Below, piece after piece: positions 55,734-64,000 of a DNA stretch of 64,000 nucleotides. The notes under the pieces are model-generated. The model was not told where the DNA came from, searched no databases, and saw only the letters and a program-made list of their open reading frames with translations. The DNA is from Virgibacillus profundi (GTDB lineage Bacteria; Bacillota; Bacilli; Bacillales; Amphibacillaceae). The stretch spans positions 1 to 64,000 of the forward strand of contig NZ_NPOA01000007.1 in assembly GCF_002287375.1 (NCBI RefSeq), in the 5' to 3' direction. The translations under genes and the position numbers were made by a program. Numbering within the stretch: the stretch's first letter is position 1; each line of letters begins with the position of its first letter.

Positions 55734-56876
55734 ATGAATTTCGAATTATCAAAAGAACAGTTAATGATTAAAAACATGGTCAAAGAGTTTGCAGATGAGG
55801 TCATACAGCCTAGAGCTATTGACATCGATGTAGAAGCAAAATTTCCTGTTGATATTTTCGAGCAAATGGGAGAACTTGGATTATTAGGTATTCCTTTTCC
55901 TGAGGAATATGGCGGGTCAGGTGGGGACACGCTTTCCTATGCTTTAGCAGTTGAAGAAATCGGCAGGGTATGTGGAAGTACTGGATTAAGTTACGCTGCC
56001 GCAGTGTCACTTGGAGCAAGCCCAATTTATTATTTTGGCAGTGAGGAGCAGAAACAGAAGTTTTTAACACCATTGGCAGAAGGAAAGGCACTTGGAGCTT
56101 TTGGCTTAACCGAACCAAATGCAGGCTCTGATGCTGGTGGAACAAAAACAACAGCTGTAGTTGATGGTGATGATTACGTAATAAATGGTGAAAAATGCTT
56201 TATTACGAATGCAAGTTTCGCAAAAACTGTTATCGTCACAGCAGTCACAGGTAAAAACGAGAAGGGCAAAAATATTATTTCAGCAATAATTGTCCCAACA
56301 GATACAAAAGGAATCAAAATTACGAGTAATTACGATAAGATGGGTGTACGGGGGTCAGATACAGCAGAAATTATTTTAGATAATGTACGTGTTCCCAGGG
56401 AAAATCTTTTAGGAAGTGAAGAAAAAGGCTTCAATCAATTTTTATATACACTTGACGGTGGAAGAATTTCTATTGCTGCTCTCGGACTTGGTATTGCGCA
56501 AGGCTCACTTAATAAAGCCTTAAGCTATGCAAAAGAAAGAACACAATTTGGAAAACCGATTTCCAGCTTCCAGGCAATTCAATTTAAACTTGCAGATATG
56601 TCGATGGAAATTGAACTTGCAAGAAACATAGTACATAAAGCAGCATGGCTGAAAGATAATGATAAGCCTTTCGGTAAAGAGGCAGCTTATGCAAAATTAT
56701 ATGCAACAGAAACTGCATTTCGTGCAGCGAATCAGGCGATTCAAATTCATGGTGGGTATGGTTATATGCGGGAGTATGAGGTAGAAAGATATTTACGTGA
56801 TGCGAAACTATTAGAAATTGGAGAAGGTACATCTGAGATTCAAAGACTTGTAATTGCCAGACAGCTAGGCTGCTAG
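55734..56876 (+). CDS. yngJ: Acyl-CoA dehydrogenase (YngJ-like, isovaleryl-CoA type)
   Basis: A 380-residue flavoprotein: [40 protein letters not shown] (FAD/substrate loop), [33 protein letters not shown], and the C-terminal [20 protein letters not shown] and [16 protein letters not shown]. The context with biotin carboxylase, enoyl hydratase and carboxyltransferase suggests isovaleryl-CoA dehydrogenase of leucine breakdown. It is the first gene of the TetR-controlled operon, with ACAGGAGGAG 6-7 bases upstream of the ATG. Confidence 0.93.
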   Translation: MNFELSKEQLMIKNMVKEFADEVIQPRAIDIDVEAKFPVDIFEQMGELGLLGIPFPEEYGGSGGDTLSYALAVEEIGRVCGSTGLSYAAAVSLGASPIYYFGSEEQKQKFLTPLAEGKALGAFGLTEPNAGSDAGGTKTTAVVDGDDYVINGEKCFITNASFAKTVIVTAVTGKNEKGKNIISAIIVPTDTKGIKITSNYDKMGVRGSDTAEIILDNVRVPRENLLGSEEKGFNQFLYTLDGGRISIAALGLGIAQGSLNKALSYAKERTQFGKPISSFQAIQFKLADMSMEIELARNIVHKAAWLKDNDKPFGKEAAYAKLYATETAFRAANQAIQIHGGYGYMREYEVERYLRDAKLLEIGEGTSEIQRLVIARQLGC

Positions 56877-56931
56877 TTTACGAAGATCAGATATTTTAAC
56901 TTAATAAGTTGCAGTTCAAAGGGGAGAGTAT

Positions 56932-58287
56932 ATGATTAATAAAATATTAATAGCAAACAGAGGCGAGATTGCCGCACGAGTCATTCGGACATGTAAAAAG
57001 ATGAATATCCTAACAGTTGCAATCTATTCTGAAGCAGATCAAAAAGCTCCTTATGTTGCTATGGCAGATGAAAGTTATCTAATTGGCCCACCACGGGTAA
57101 ACGAAAGCTATTTAAATGCAGAAAAAATTATATCTGTTGCCAAAGAGGCAAAAGTTGATGCTATTCACCCAGGGTATGGGTTTTTAAGTGAAAGTGATCA
57201 GTTTGCTGCGGCTTGTGAGGCAGAAGGTCTAATTTTTATTGGACCCTCAGGCGAAGTAATCAGACAAATGGGAAGTAAAATTGCAGCAAGAAAGGCAATG
57301 GAAGAAGCAGGAGTACCTGTTGTACCTGGAACGGATGGAGCGGTAGCATCAGCTGAAGAAGCAGTAAAAGCCGCTCTAAATATTGGCTATCCAATCATGT
57401 TGAAAGCGTCATCTGGCGGTGGTGGAATTGGTATGCAGGTCGTACATTCTGATGAGGATCTAACCAAAGCTTTTGAAAGTAATTCCAAGCGTGCCTTAAC
57501 ATTTTTCGGTGATGGTTCTATGTTTATGGAAAAAAAACTGGATGATGCACGCCATATCGAAATTCAACTTTTAGCCGATAACGATGGAAATGCAGTACAT
57601 TTATTTGAACGGGAATGTTCAATTCAACGTCGCAACCAGAAAGTAATCGAGGAAGCTCCTTCAACATTTATCTCAGATAATACACGTAAAGCAATGGGGG
57701 AAGCAGCTGTTAATGCGGCTAAAGCACTTGGATACACAAGTGCAGGTACCATTGAATTTTTAGTCGATAAGGATGAGAAATTTTACTTTTTGGAGATGAA
57801 CACAAGGATTCAGGTGGAGCATCCCGTAACAGAGGAGATTACTGGTCTTGATATCGTTGAGGCACAAATACAAGTTGCGAATGGTGAAAAATTAAAAGTG
57901 GAACAGGATGAGATTTCTATTAATGGCCATGCAATTGAAGTACGAATATATGCAGAGGATCCTGTAACATTCTTCCCATCACCAGGACATATTACAACGT
58001 TTGATATTCCTGTTGGTGAATCTATACGCAATGAAACAGCAGTTACCAGTGACTATGATGTTACACCATTTTATGATCCGATGATCGGTAAGTTAATTGT
58101 TAAAGGGGCAAACAGAGATGAAGCAATTTCTTCATTAAATGATGCACTTTTGCAGTATAAAATTGAAGGTATTAAAACAAATCTACCAATGCTTTTAAAA
58201 GTAATAAATACTGACGCATTTAAAAAAGGAAATACTACTACAGGGTTTGTACAGGAACATTATTTACCACTCATTAATACAAAATAG
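56932..58287 (+). CDS. yngH: Acyl-CoA carboxylase, biotin carboxylase subunit (YngH-like)
   Basis: A 451-residue biotin carboxylase: KILIANRGEIAARVIRTCKK, DAIHPGYGFLSESDQFAAAC, the ATP-grasp glycine-rich loop KASSGGGGIGMQVVHS, HIEIQLLADNDGNAVHLFER with ECSIQRRNQKVIEEAPS, and FLEMNTRIQVEHPVTEEITG. It carboxylates biotin on the separate carrier encoded next. In this setting the acceptor is probably 3-methylcrotonyl-CoA rather than acetyl-CoA. Confidence 0.93.
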   Translation: MINKILIANRGEIAARVIRTCKKMNILTVAIYSEADQKAPYVAMADESYLIGPPRVNESYLNAEKIISVAKEAKVDAIHPGYGFLSESDQFAAACEAEGLIFIGPSGEVIRQMGSKIAARKAMEEAGVPVVPGTDGAVASAEEAVKAALNIGYPIMLKASSGGGGIGMQVVHSDEDLTKAFESNSKRALTFFGDGSMFMEKKLDDARHIEIQLLADNDGNAVHLFERECSIQRRNQKVIEEAPSTFISDNTRKAMGEAAVNAAKALGYTSAGTIEFLVDKDEKFYFLEMNTRIQVEHPVTEEITGLDIVEAQIQVANGEKLKVEQDEISINGHAIEVRIYAEDPVTFFPSPGHITTFDIPVGESIRNETAVTSDYDVTPFYDPMIGKLIVKGANRDEAISSLNDALLQYKIEGIKTNLPMLLKVINTDAFKKGNTTTGFVQEHYLPLINTK

Positions 58288-58295
58288 GAGGAATT

Positions 58296-58511
58296 ATGAT
58301 GCAGGAAGTAAAAGCAACGATGGCAGGAAGTGTATGGAAAATTACAGTAAAACAGGGAGAGCAAGTGGAAGAGGATCAGGATATCGTTATTCTGGAATCG
58401 ATGAAAATGGAAATCCCAATTGGTGCTGAGGAAGCTGGAACAGTAAAAGAGCTGAAAGTAGCTGAAGGTGATTTTGTTAATGAAGGAGACGTAATAGCAA
58501 TTATTGAATAA
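58296..58511 (+). CDS. yngHB: Biotin carboxyl carrier protein (YngHB-like)
   Basis: A 71-residue stand-alone biotinyl domain with the biotin lysine in VILESMKMEIPIGAEEAG and a C-terminal FVNEGDVIAIIE. It shuttles carboxylated biotin between the biotin carboxylase and the carboxyltransferase. AGGAGG lies 6-7 bases before the ATG; the preceding gene ends 8 bases upstream. Confidence 0.93.
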   Translation: MMQEVKATMAGSVWKITVKQGEQVEEDQDIVILESMKMEIPIGAEEAGTVKELKVAEGDFVNEGDVIAIIE

Positions 58512-58541
58512 CAGTAATAAAAAAAGGCAGGCGAGTAAACA

Positions 58542-59321
58542 ATGACACTTGTTAATTTGGAAATAACAGATGAACATATTGCGATTATTTCGCTTAATCG
58601 ACCTGAAGCAGCAAATGCAATGTCTCATGATTTACTCATGGAGCTTAATGAAATCATACAAAAAGTTGATCAGGATCCATCGATTTATTGTTCCATAATT
58701 ACGGGAACGAATGAAAAGGCTTTTTGTGCTGGAGCTGATTTAAAAGAACGCAAAGGAATGACAGATGAACAGGTGGTCTCTGCAGTACGATATATTGGTG
58801 ATACTGTCAATGCTGTTGAAAACATGCACATGCCCGTTATAGCAGCATTAAATGGTGTAGCTTTCGGTGGGGGACTTGAATTAGCGCTTGCATGCGATCT
58901 TCGTATTGCCGCAAAACATGTGAAAGTAGGACTAACAGAAACATCCCTCGCTATTATTCCGGGAGCTGGTGGTACACAGCGATTAACCCGGTTAATTGGT
59001 TTAGGTCAGGCAAAACGAATGATATATACTGCAAAGCCCATTCAAGCCGAAGAAGCATTGAACATTGGACTTGTTGAACAGGTAGTTGAAGCAGACAGTT
59101 TGATGGACAATGCTGTTCAACTGGCAAAAACGATTGCCGGAAATGGACCTGTTGCACTCAGGCAGGCAAAAACTGCTATTAATAAAGGAATTCAGACAGA
59201 CATAACAACAGGACTTTCGATTGAGCATTTATGCTACAAGGAAACAATCCCTACACATGATCGACTGGAAGGATTAAAAGCCTTTAAAGAGAAAAGAAAA
59301 CCTTTATATACAGGTAAATAG
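58542..59321 (+). CDS. yngF: Enoyl-CoA hydratase (YngF-like, methylglutaconyl-CoA type)
   Basis: A 259-residue crotonase-fold protein. IISLNRPEAANAMSHDLLME, the oxyanion-hole stretch EKAFCAGADLKERKGM, and AALNGVAFGGGLELALACDL followed by ETSLAIIPGAGGTQRLTRLI with the catalytic glutamate region are visible. Position in the operon suggests hydration of 3-methylglutaconyl-CoA to HMG-CoA; the sequence alone says enoyl-CoA hydratase. Confidence 0.9.
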   Translation: MTLVNLEITDEHIAIISLNRPEAANAMSHDLLMELNEIIQKVDQDPSIYCSIITGTNEKAFCAGADLKERKGMTDEQVVSAVRYIGDTVNAVENMHMPVIAALNGVAFGGGLELALACDLRIAAKHVKVGLTETSLAIIPGAGGTQRLTRLIGLGQAKRMIYTAKPIQAEEALNIGLVEQVVEADSLMDNAVQLAKTIAGNGPVALRQAKTAINKGIQTDITTGLSIEHLCYKETIPTHDRLEGLKAFKEKRKPLYTGK

Positions 59322-59335
59322 GAGCTGGTAACTTA

Positions 59336-60865
59336 ATGTCATATGTTGAAGATTTACAAAATAGAATTGCAAAAATAGAAAAAGGTGGACATGAAAAATA
59401 CCATCAAAAGAATGAGGAGAAAGGGAAGCTTTTTGTTCGAAAAAGACTGGAATTATTATTTGATGAAGGTATGGATATTGAAGATGCATTCTTTGCCAAT
59501 TGCATGGATGATTCACTACCATCGGATGGGGTAGTCACAGGGATTGGAAAAATAAATGGTCAGCCAGTATGTGTAATGGCCAATGATTCAACAGTCAAAG
59601 CCGGTTCCTGGGGCAAAAGAACAGTCGAAAAAATTATTCGGATTCAGGAAACAGCTATGAAGCTGGAAATACCAATTTTATACTTAGTTGATTCAGCTGG
59701 CGCAAGAATAACGGATCAGATCGAAATGTTCCCAGGTCGCCGTGGTGCAGGACGAATATTCCATAATCAAATTAAATTATCCGGACGAGTTCCACAGGTT
59801 TGCCTGTTATTCGGTCCGTCAGCCGCAGGTGGCGCATATATACCTGCATTTTGTGATGTGGTCGTTATGGTCGATGGAAATGCATCCATGTACTTGGGGT
59901 CACCACGTATGGCTGAAAAAGTAATCGGAGAAAAAGTAAGTCTTGAAGAGATGGGTGGTGCCAAGATGCATTGCTCTGTTTCGGGTGTTGGTGATGTTTT
60001 AGTGAAATCTGAGGAAGAGGCTATTGAATATTCCCGGAAATATTTAAGTTATTTCCCCGCCAATTTCAGGGAAAAGCCGGAAATGATGGAACCTAAGAAG
60101 ATAAAGTCATTTGAAAAGTCAATTAAGGAATTAATTCCAGCTAATCAAAATGCTCCTTTCAATATGCATGATTTGATTAAACGAATTATTGATGAAGAGA
60201 GTTTTTGTGAAATTAAGAAGAAATTTGCCCCTGAATTAATTACAGGTTTGGCACGAATTGATGGAAAAACTGTCGGTATTATCGCTAACCAGCCCAAAAT
60301 GAAAGGTGGGGTACTCTTCCCAGACTCTGCTGATAAATCGGCTAAATTTGTCCAATTATGTGATGCATTTAATATACCATTATTATTCCTGGTAGATGTA
60401 CCTGGATTTATGATTGGAACAAAGGTAGAACGTGCAGGTATTATCCGCCATGGTGCTAAGATGCTTGCAACGATGAGTGAAGCAACAGTACCGAAAATAT
60501 CTGTAATTGTCAGAAAGGCGTATGGAGCGGGCTTATATGCGATGGCAGGACCTGCATTTGATCCGGATTGCTGTATTGCTCTGCCAGGTGCACAAATTGC
60601 AGTAATGGGGCCAGAGGCAGCAGTCAATGCTGTATATGCCAATAAAATGCTTGAGCTTCCGGAAGAAGAAAGAGCAGGTTTTATTAAAGAAAAGCAGGAT
60701 GAATATAAAGATAATATCGATATATACCGTCTGGCATCTGAAATGGTAATTGATGCAGTGATTGAACCTGATAAACTTAGAGATGAATTAACACGTCGTT
60801 TCAGTATTTATGAAGCAAAAAATGTAAACTTTACAGAAAGAAAACATGGTGTATATCCCGTTTAA
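59336..60865 (+). CDS. yngE: Acyl-CoA carboxylase, carboxyltransferase subunit (YngE-like)
   Basis: A 509-residue carboxyltransferase with N- and C-terminal crotonase-like halves: KLFVRKRLELLFDEGMDIED, LYLVDSAGARITDQIEMFPG, LLFGPSAAGGAYIPAFCDVV, then FLVDVPGFMIGTKVERAGII and RKAYGAGLYAMAGPAFDPD. It moves the carboxyl group from biotin to an acyl-CoA, probably 3-methylcrotonyl-CoA or propionyl-CoA. It is the last gene of the operon and is followed by a terminator. B. subtilis has an HMG-CoA lyase gene (yngG) within this cluster; none is seen here. Confidence 0.92.
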   Translation: MSYVEDLQNRIAKIEKGGHEKYHQKNEEKGKLFVRKRLELLFDEGMDIEDAFFANCMDDSLPSDGVVTGIGKINGQPVCVMANDSTVKAGSWGKRTVEKIIRIQETAMKLEIPILYLVDSAGARITDQIEMFPGRRGAGRIFHNQIKLSGRVPQVCLLFGPSAAGGAYIPAFCDVVVMVDGNASMYLGSPRMAEKVIGEKVSLEEMGGAKMHCSVSGVGDVLVKSEEEAIEYSRKYLSYFPANFREKPEMMEPKKIKSFEKSIKELIPANQNAPFNMHDLIKRIIDEESFCEIKKKFAPELITGLARIDGKTVGIIANQPKMKGGVLFPDSADKSAKFVQLCDAFNIPLLFLVDVPGFMIGTKVERAGIIRHGAKMLATMSEATVPKISVIVRKAYGAGLYAMAGPAFDPDCCIALPGAQIAVMGPEAAVNAVYANKMLELPEEERAGFIKEKQDEYKDNIDIYRLASEMVIDAVIEPDKLRDELTRRFSIYEAKNVNFTERKHGVYPV

Positions 60866-60871
60866 TCTCCG

Positions 60872-60909
60872 CAAAACTTTGGTACATAACTCCAGTGCCA
60901 AAGTTTTTC
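60872..60909 (+). terminator. Terminator after the acyl-CoA operon
   Basis: AAAACTTTGG pairs perfectly with CCAAAGTTTT across an 18-base loop, followed by TCTC. Confidence 0.88.
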
Positions 60910-60959
60910 TCTTCGGCTCTTTTAGTAAACTTTATTTTTTTTTAACTTTTCGTTTCTAT

Positions 60960-61381
60960 AAAGTGCGACATAACTACTCTCTACTATAAGTAAGTGCTAT
61001 AATCGCCGTTCGGGATCGCTCCGGGCGGAAGCTTTCCGCGGGCACGGCCTTAGCCTCCTCGAGAAAATCACTCTGCGGGGTCTTCGGACACGTGCTATTC
61101 CCGCAGGAGTCACCGCCCTTCGTTCACCCGAACTGGTGAGGTGGTTCGATGTTTCGTTTATTGATTACTAATTCAGTTCATCAGCAGTAACAGGAATACC
61201 AGCGGAGGAAATACACATAGACTCCTGTGGGAGGAAAGGCATAGGTGAGACCCCTAAAGACGAGTAGCACGAGGAAGCTCACCAGCCGCCCACGGAAAGC
61301 GTAGTGTATTTCCGTAGCGCTGAATTAGCACTCATCTTCTAAAGGGTGGGAGGAAGTAACACTAAAGTTACGTCGCATTTT
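60960..61381 (-). repeat. Composite terminal-inverted-repeat element, copy 2 (inverted)
   Basis: AAAGTGCGACATAAC at 60960 and GTTACGTCGCATTTT ending at 61381 form the inverted termini. The two inner halves are the same as in 43379-43786 but in opposite orientation: GCTTTCCGCGGGCACGGC, GGGGTCTTCGGACACGTGCT, then GGAGGAAAGGCATAGGTGAG and CCACGGAAAGCGTAGTGTAT. The copies differ by scattered substitutions and small indels, so the duplication is not recent. No coding frame of value is inside. Confidence 0.8.
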
Positions 61382-61616
61382 GTATTGACTACGGAACAGA
61401 AAACAATAATCTATGAATAAGTTAGTTATAGGATAATCAAATTTATTTAAGTATACGATAATATGATTATGTTAACTTTAAGACAACTTGATTACATTTT
61501 TTCTATATTAATGATATTCTAAAAACATAAGGTACAAGCAGAAAAAAGAAAAATACCGTAATCTGAATCCTGATGGAAAATAGATATTTCTATGGCACAT
61601 AATTTGGAGGAAAGTC
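61382..61616 (+). other. Leader of the CBS protein gene
   Basis: No gene is seen. TTGGAGGAAAG ends just before the CBS-protein ATG. Confidence 0.4.
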
Positions 61617-62087
61617 ATGAAGATTATAGATTTTATGATTAAAGATGTGATTAGTGTTACAAAAGATGCAACAATCAAAGAGCTATTGGAAAAACTTGTG
61701 ACAAACGGGATAGGCGGAGTACCTGTCCTGGATAAAGATAATCAATTATTAGGTGTCATTAGTGATGGGGACGTCATACGCTACCTGCAGCCAAAGGGAA
61801 GAAACGTATATGATATGTTTGCAATGGTTCTCGTAAGTGAAAAAGAAAGTCTGACATATAAATTAAAATATGCACTGGATAAACAAGTAAATGAAATAAT
61901 GCGTAAAAAAGGCATCCATACTGTACATCCTGATGATAACATAGAAAAGGCATTAGCTATTTTTTCCAGATATCATTTTAAAAAGATACCTGTAATAAAT
62001 GATAGTAATCAGGTTGTTGGTGTGCTAAGCCGTGGTGATCTGATCAGGTTTATTACTACCGAATTAATTGCAAAAACAGATGATTAA
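61617..62087 (+). CDS. CBS-domain pair protein
   Basis: A 156-residue protein made of two CBS motifs. The first is residues 1-60 (IDFMIKDVISVTKDATIKEL, GIGGVPVLDKDNQLLGVISD, GDVIRYLQP), the second residues 90-150 (VNEIMRKKGIHTVHPDDNIE, FKKIPVINDSNQVVGVLSRG, DLIRFITTE). CBS pairs bind adenine nucleotides and regulate partner proteins; here no enzyme domain is attached. TTGGAGGAAAGTC precedes the ATG. Not in an obvious operon. Confidence 0.9.
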   Translation: MKIIDFMIKDVISVTKDATIKELLEKLVTNGIGGVPVLDKDNQLLGVISDGDVIRYLQPKGRNVYDMFAMVLVSEKESLTYKLKYALDKQVNEIMRKKGIHTVHPDDNIEKALAIFSRYHFKKIPVINDSNQVVGVLSRGDLIRFITTELIAKTDD

Positions 62088-62095
62088 TTTAATGA

Positions 62096-62126
62096 ATAAA
62101 GGCCTCTTTTAAAAGGGGTTTTTTTA
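62096..62126 (+). terminator. Weak hairpin terminator after the CBS gene
   Basis: GGCCTCTTTT pairs with AAAAGGGGTT imperfectly, followed by TTTTTATT. Confidence 0.6.
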
Positions 62127-62253
62127 TTGGAAAAATATAATATTGATGAATTATTACCCCAGTGATAGCATTAATAATAGAATGGTAGAAATGAACGTAT
62201 ATATTGCGTATAATAAATACTGGAAATGTTAACGGAGAAAGGAAATACACGTT

Positions 62254-64000
62254 GTGATCGAATTAGAAACAAACCAAACCAAAACCAGTCTCACTCATTT
62301 AGCTGCATACCATAAGCTAATGCTTGCTAATGATGATGAGCAAAGTGCTAATAAAATACGTGAGCTATACGTCAAACTTGATAAAAATGAATTAATGATC
62401 AGTTTTGCCGGTCATTTTTCTGCTGGAAAATCATCGATGATTAATGCGCTTTTGAGTAAAGATATTTTACCAAAAAGCCCAATCCCAACAAGTGCAAATA
62501 TCGTTAAAATTAATTCAGGGGATGGAGTTGCCCGTGTATTCTTTCATCATGATCATCCTGTTGAATACAAAGAACCATACGATCTTGACATGATTAAAGA
62601 TTATTCCAAAGATAAGGATTCCATAAAGAAAATAGAAATCAGTACAGCAGAACAAATTGTTCCTGTTGGATGTTCTTTAGTGGATACACCAGGAATTGAT
62701 GCAGCGGATGATGCCGACCGCGTTATGACGGAGGCTTCATTGCATTTAGTGGATGTATTGTTTTATGTAATGGATTACAATCATGTTCAATCAGAAGTCA
62801 ATTTACAATTTCTAAAAGCACTTCAGGAAAAGTCCATTCCCTTTTATGTGATTATTAACCAGATTGATAAGCATGATGAAGAGGAATTAGCCTTTTCCAA
62901 GTTTAGTCATAGTATTAAACAAACGTTTGATCAATGGCAAATATTTCCAGAATGTGTTTTTTATTCTTCCTTACTGGATCCTGATGCAAAACATAATCAA
63001 TTTATTGAGATAAAAGAAAAACTGTTTTCAATCATGGAAAAAGAAAAGGATTTATTTTTTAATTTAGACCAATCTGTCATACAGGTGATAAAAGAGCATA
63101 AACGATACCTTCAGCAAAAGTATGAAGAGAATTTGTCCCAATATGTGAGTGATGAGAGTGAGCTAGAAAATAATTTTGCCAGGATAGATGAGCTGGAAGA
63201 AAACAGGTTTATTTTACAAAGTGAACCTGATGAAATAGAAAAACTGTTTCAAAATGAATTAAATAATACATTGAAAAATGCTTATTTAATGCCTGCAGAT
63301 TTAAGAGATAAAGCAACTGCTTTCCTAAAGTCACAGCAAAGTGATTTTAAAGTGGGATTATTTTCATCCAAAAGAAAAACGGCGGAGGAGAGGGAAGGCA
63401 GATTAGCAGCATTTGTCGGGCCGCTTCAGGAAAATATGGAAACAGCATTACAGTGGAAGTTACGCGATAAATTTACTAATCTAGTAAAGGACTATAAACT
63501 TAGTGATCCAGAGGTACAGAAACAGATTCATAACCTATCTGTTGTATACACAGGGGATAAACTGGTTGAGCTGATAAAGCCTGGTGCCAAAGTGACAGGG
63601 GATTCTGTCTTAAACTATACAAATGATGTGAGTGCAGATATTAAACAACAATTTAAATATAAAGCACGTACATTACTAACTGATGTCCAACGTGTAATCC
63701 AAAGTACCAACAAGGATAAACTAACTAAAATTGAAAAAGAACTGCAGGATTTATATCAAAAAAAGTCTCTTAGAGTAAAACAGGATGCCATCAAAACTGA
63801 ATTAGCTGAAAAATTTGAGGAGATTGACATGGTTCCTGATGCATCTAATCCTGATGAGGAGGCTTGGAATCTGCTGCAAAGATATTTGGAAGCAGATCAT
63901 ACACAAATTATGCCGGCAGACCTGCCGATTAAACTCGAAAAATTTAAAGAAAATAATATACAATTGAATGAAATTGAAGAAAAAATAAATGAACCGACAC
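62254..64000 (+). CDS. dynA: Bacterial dynamin-like GTPase (DynA/YpbR type), 3' end beyond window
   Basis: The frame from GTG 62254 is open to the window edge (582 codons visible). The GTPase domain has the P-loop SFAGHFSAGKSSMINALL near residue 53, a switch threonine region in PIPTSANIVKIN, G3 in LVDTPGIDAADDADR and G4 in YVIINQIDKHDEEE. A long helical middle follows from residue 290. B. subtilis DynA (about 1190 residues) has two fused dynamin units and mediates membrane fusion after damage; whether this one also does cannot be seen here. AGAAAGGAAA lies 8-9 bases before the GTG. Confidence 0.9.
   Translation, partial: MIELETNQTKTSLTHLAAYHKLMLANDDEQSANKIRELYVKLDKNELMISFAGHFSAGKSSMINALLSKDILPKSPIPTSANIVKINSGDGVARVFFHHDHPVEYKEPYDLDMIKDYSKDKDSIKKIEISTAEQIVPVGCSLVDTPGIDAADDADRVMTEASLHLVDVLFYVMDYNHVQSEVNLQFLKALQEKSIPFYVIINQIDKHDEEELAFSKFSHSIKQTFDQWQIFPECVFYSSLLDPDAKHNQFIEIKEKLFSIMEKEKDLFFNLDQSVIQVIKEHKRYLQQKYEENLSQYVSDESELENNFARIDELEENRFILQSEPDEIEKLFQNELNNTLKNAYLMPADLRDKATAFLKSQQSDFKVGLFSSKRKTAEEREGRLAAFVGPLQENMETALQWKLRDKFTNLVKDYKLSDPEVQKQIHNLSVVYTGDKLVELIKPGAKVTGDSVLNYTNDVSADIKQQFKYKARTLLTDVQRVIQSTNKDKLTKIEKELQDLYQKKSLRVKQDAIKTELAEKFEEIDMVPDASNPDEEAWNLLQRYLEADHTQIMPADLPIKLEKFKENNIQLNEIEEKINEPT

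Overview
The window looks like chromosomal DNA of a low-GC, spore-forming Bacillaceae close to the halotolerant Oceanobacillus/Virgibacillus group (an inference). From lexA to parC the gene order follows the Bacillus subtilis yne region: lexA, yneA position, yneB, ynzC, tkt, sirA, yneF, ccdA, yneI, yneJ, yneK, citB, yneN, tlp, yneP, yneQ, plsY, yneT, parE, parC. Sporulation-linked genes (asparagine synthetase of AsnO type, sirA with a Spo0A box, tlp) support a spore former. An OpuF-type osmolyte transporter fits a salt-adapted life.

Bases 1 to about 13,500 are an accessory zone full of decaying genes. It holds remnants of ArsR/SRPBCC genes, a rifampin phosphotransferase tail beside an intact rifampin ADP-ribosyltransferase, TetR and WYL regulator stubs, a cut MFS transporter, a RadC tail, a broken LysR gene, a cut ring-cleaving dioxygenase and a serine recombinase tail. 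Intact islands are asnO, a DUF2187 protein, a nucleotidyltransferase, an FbpB-like protein, a type I toxin-antitoxin module of TxpA/RatA type, a lone 63-residue DivIVA domain, a lipoprotein and a few small unknowns.

Bases 13,900-16,820 carry a TPP riboswitch and a thiZXY-like transport operon, bracketed by two serine-recombinase remnants. Bases 17,780-21,525 hold an unknown protein, a gamma-glutamyltranspeptidase gene split by one frameshift exactly at an A_AAA_AAG heptamer, an N-terminally cut NhaC antiporter and a decayed second copy of the type I toxin-antitoxin module. Bases 21,626-26,745 are an iron-siderophore uptake locus with two Fur boxes: FNR-like reductase and two permeases on the minus strand, binding protein and ATPase on the plus strand. 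A hairpin-rich spacer, a carboxyethyl-ornithine synthase-like enzyme and an ECF sigma/anti-sigma pair follow.

Bases 30,169-54,909 are the conserved core. Variations from the B. subtilis order are a 31-residue membrane peptide at the yneA position under three SOS-box-like sites, an orphan MrpB, an orphan PAS histidine kinase before aconitase, an FbpB-like gene that seems to start at ATT, and inserted yidD, folE2 and opuFA-opuFB. Bases 55,012-60,865 form a TetR-controlled branched-chain acyl-CoA (leucine-type) degradation operon that lacks HMG-CoA lyase. Two inverted copies of a roughly 410-420 bp terminal-repeat element lie at 43,379-43,786 and 60,960-61,381. The window ends with a CBS-domain protein and the first 582 codons of a bacterial dynamin.
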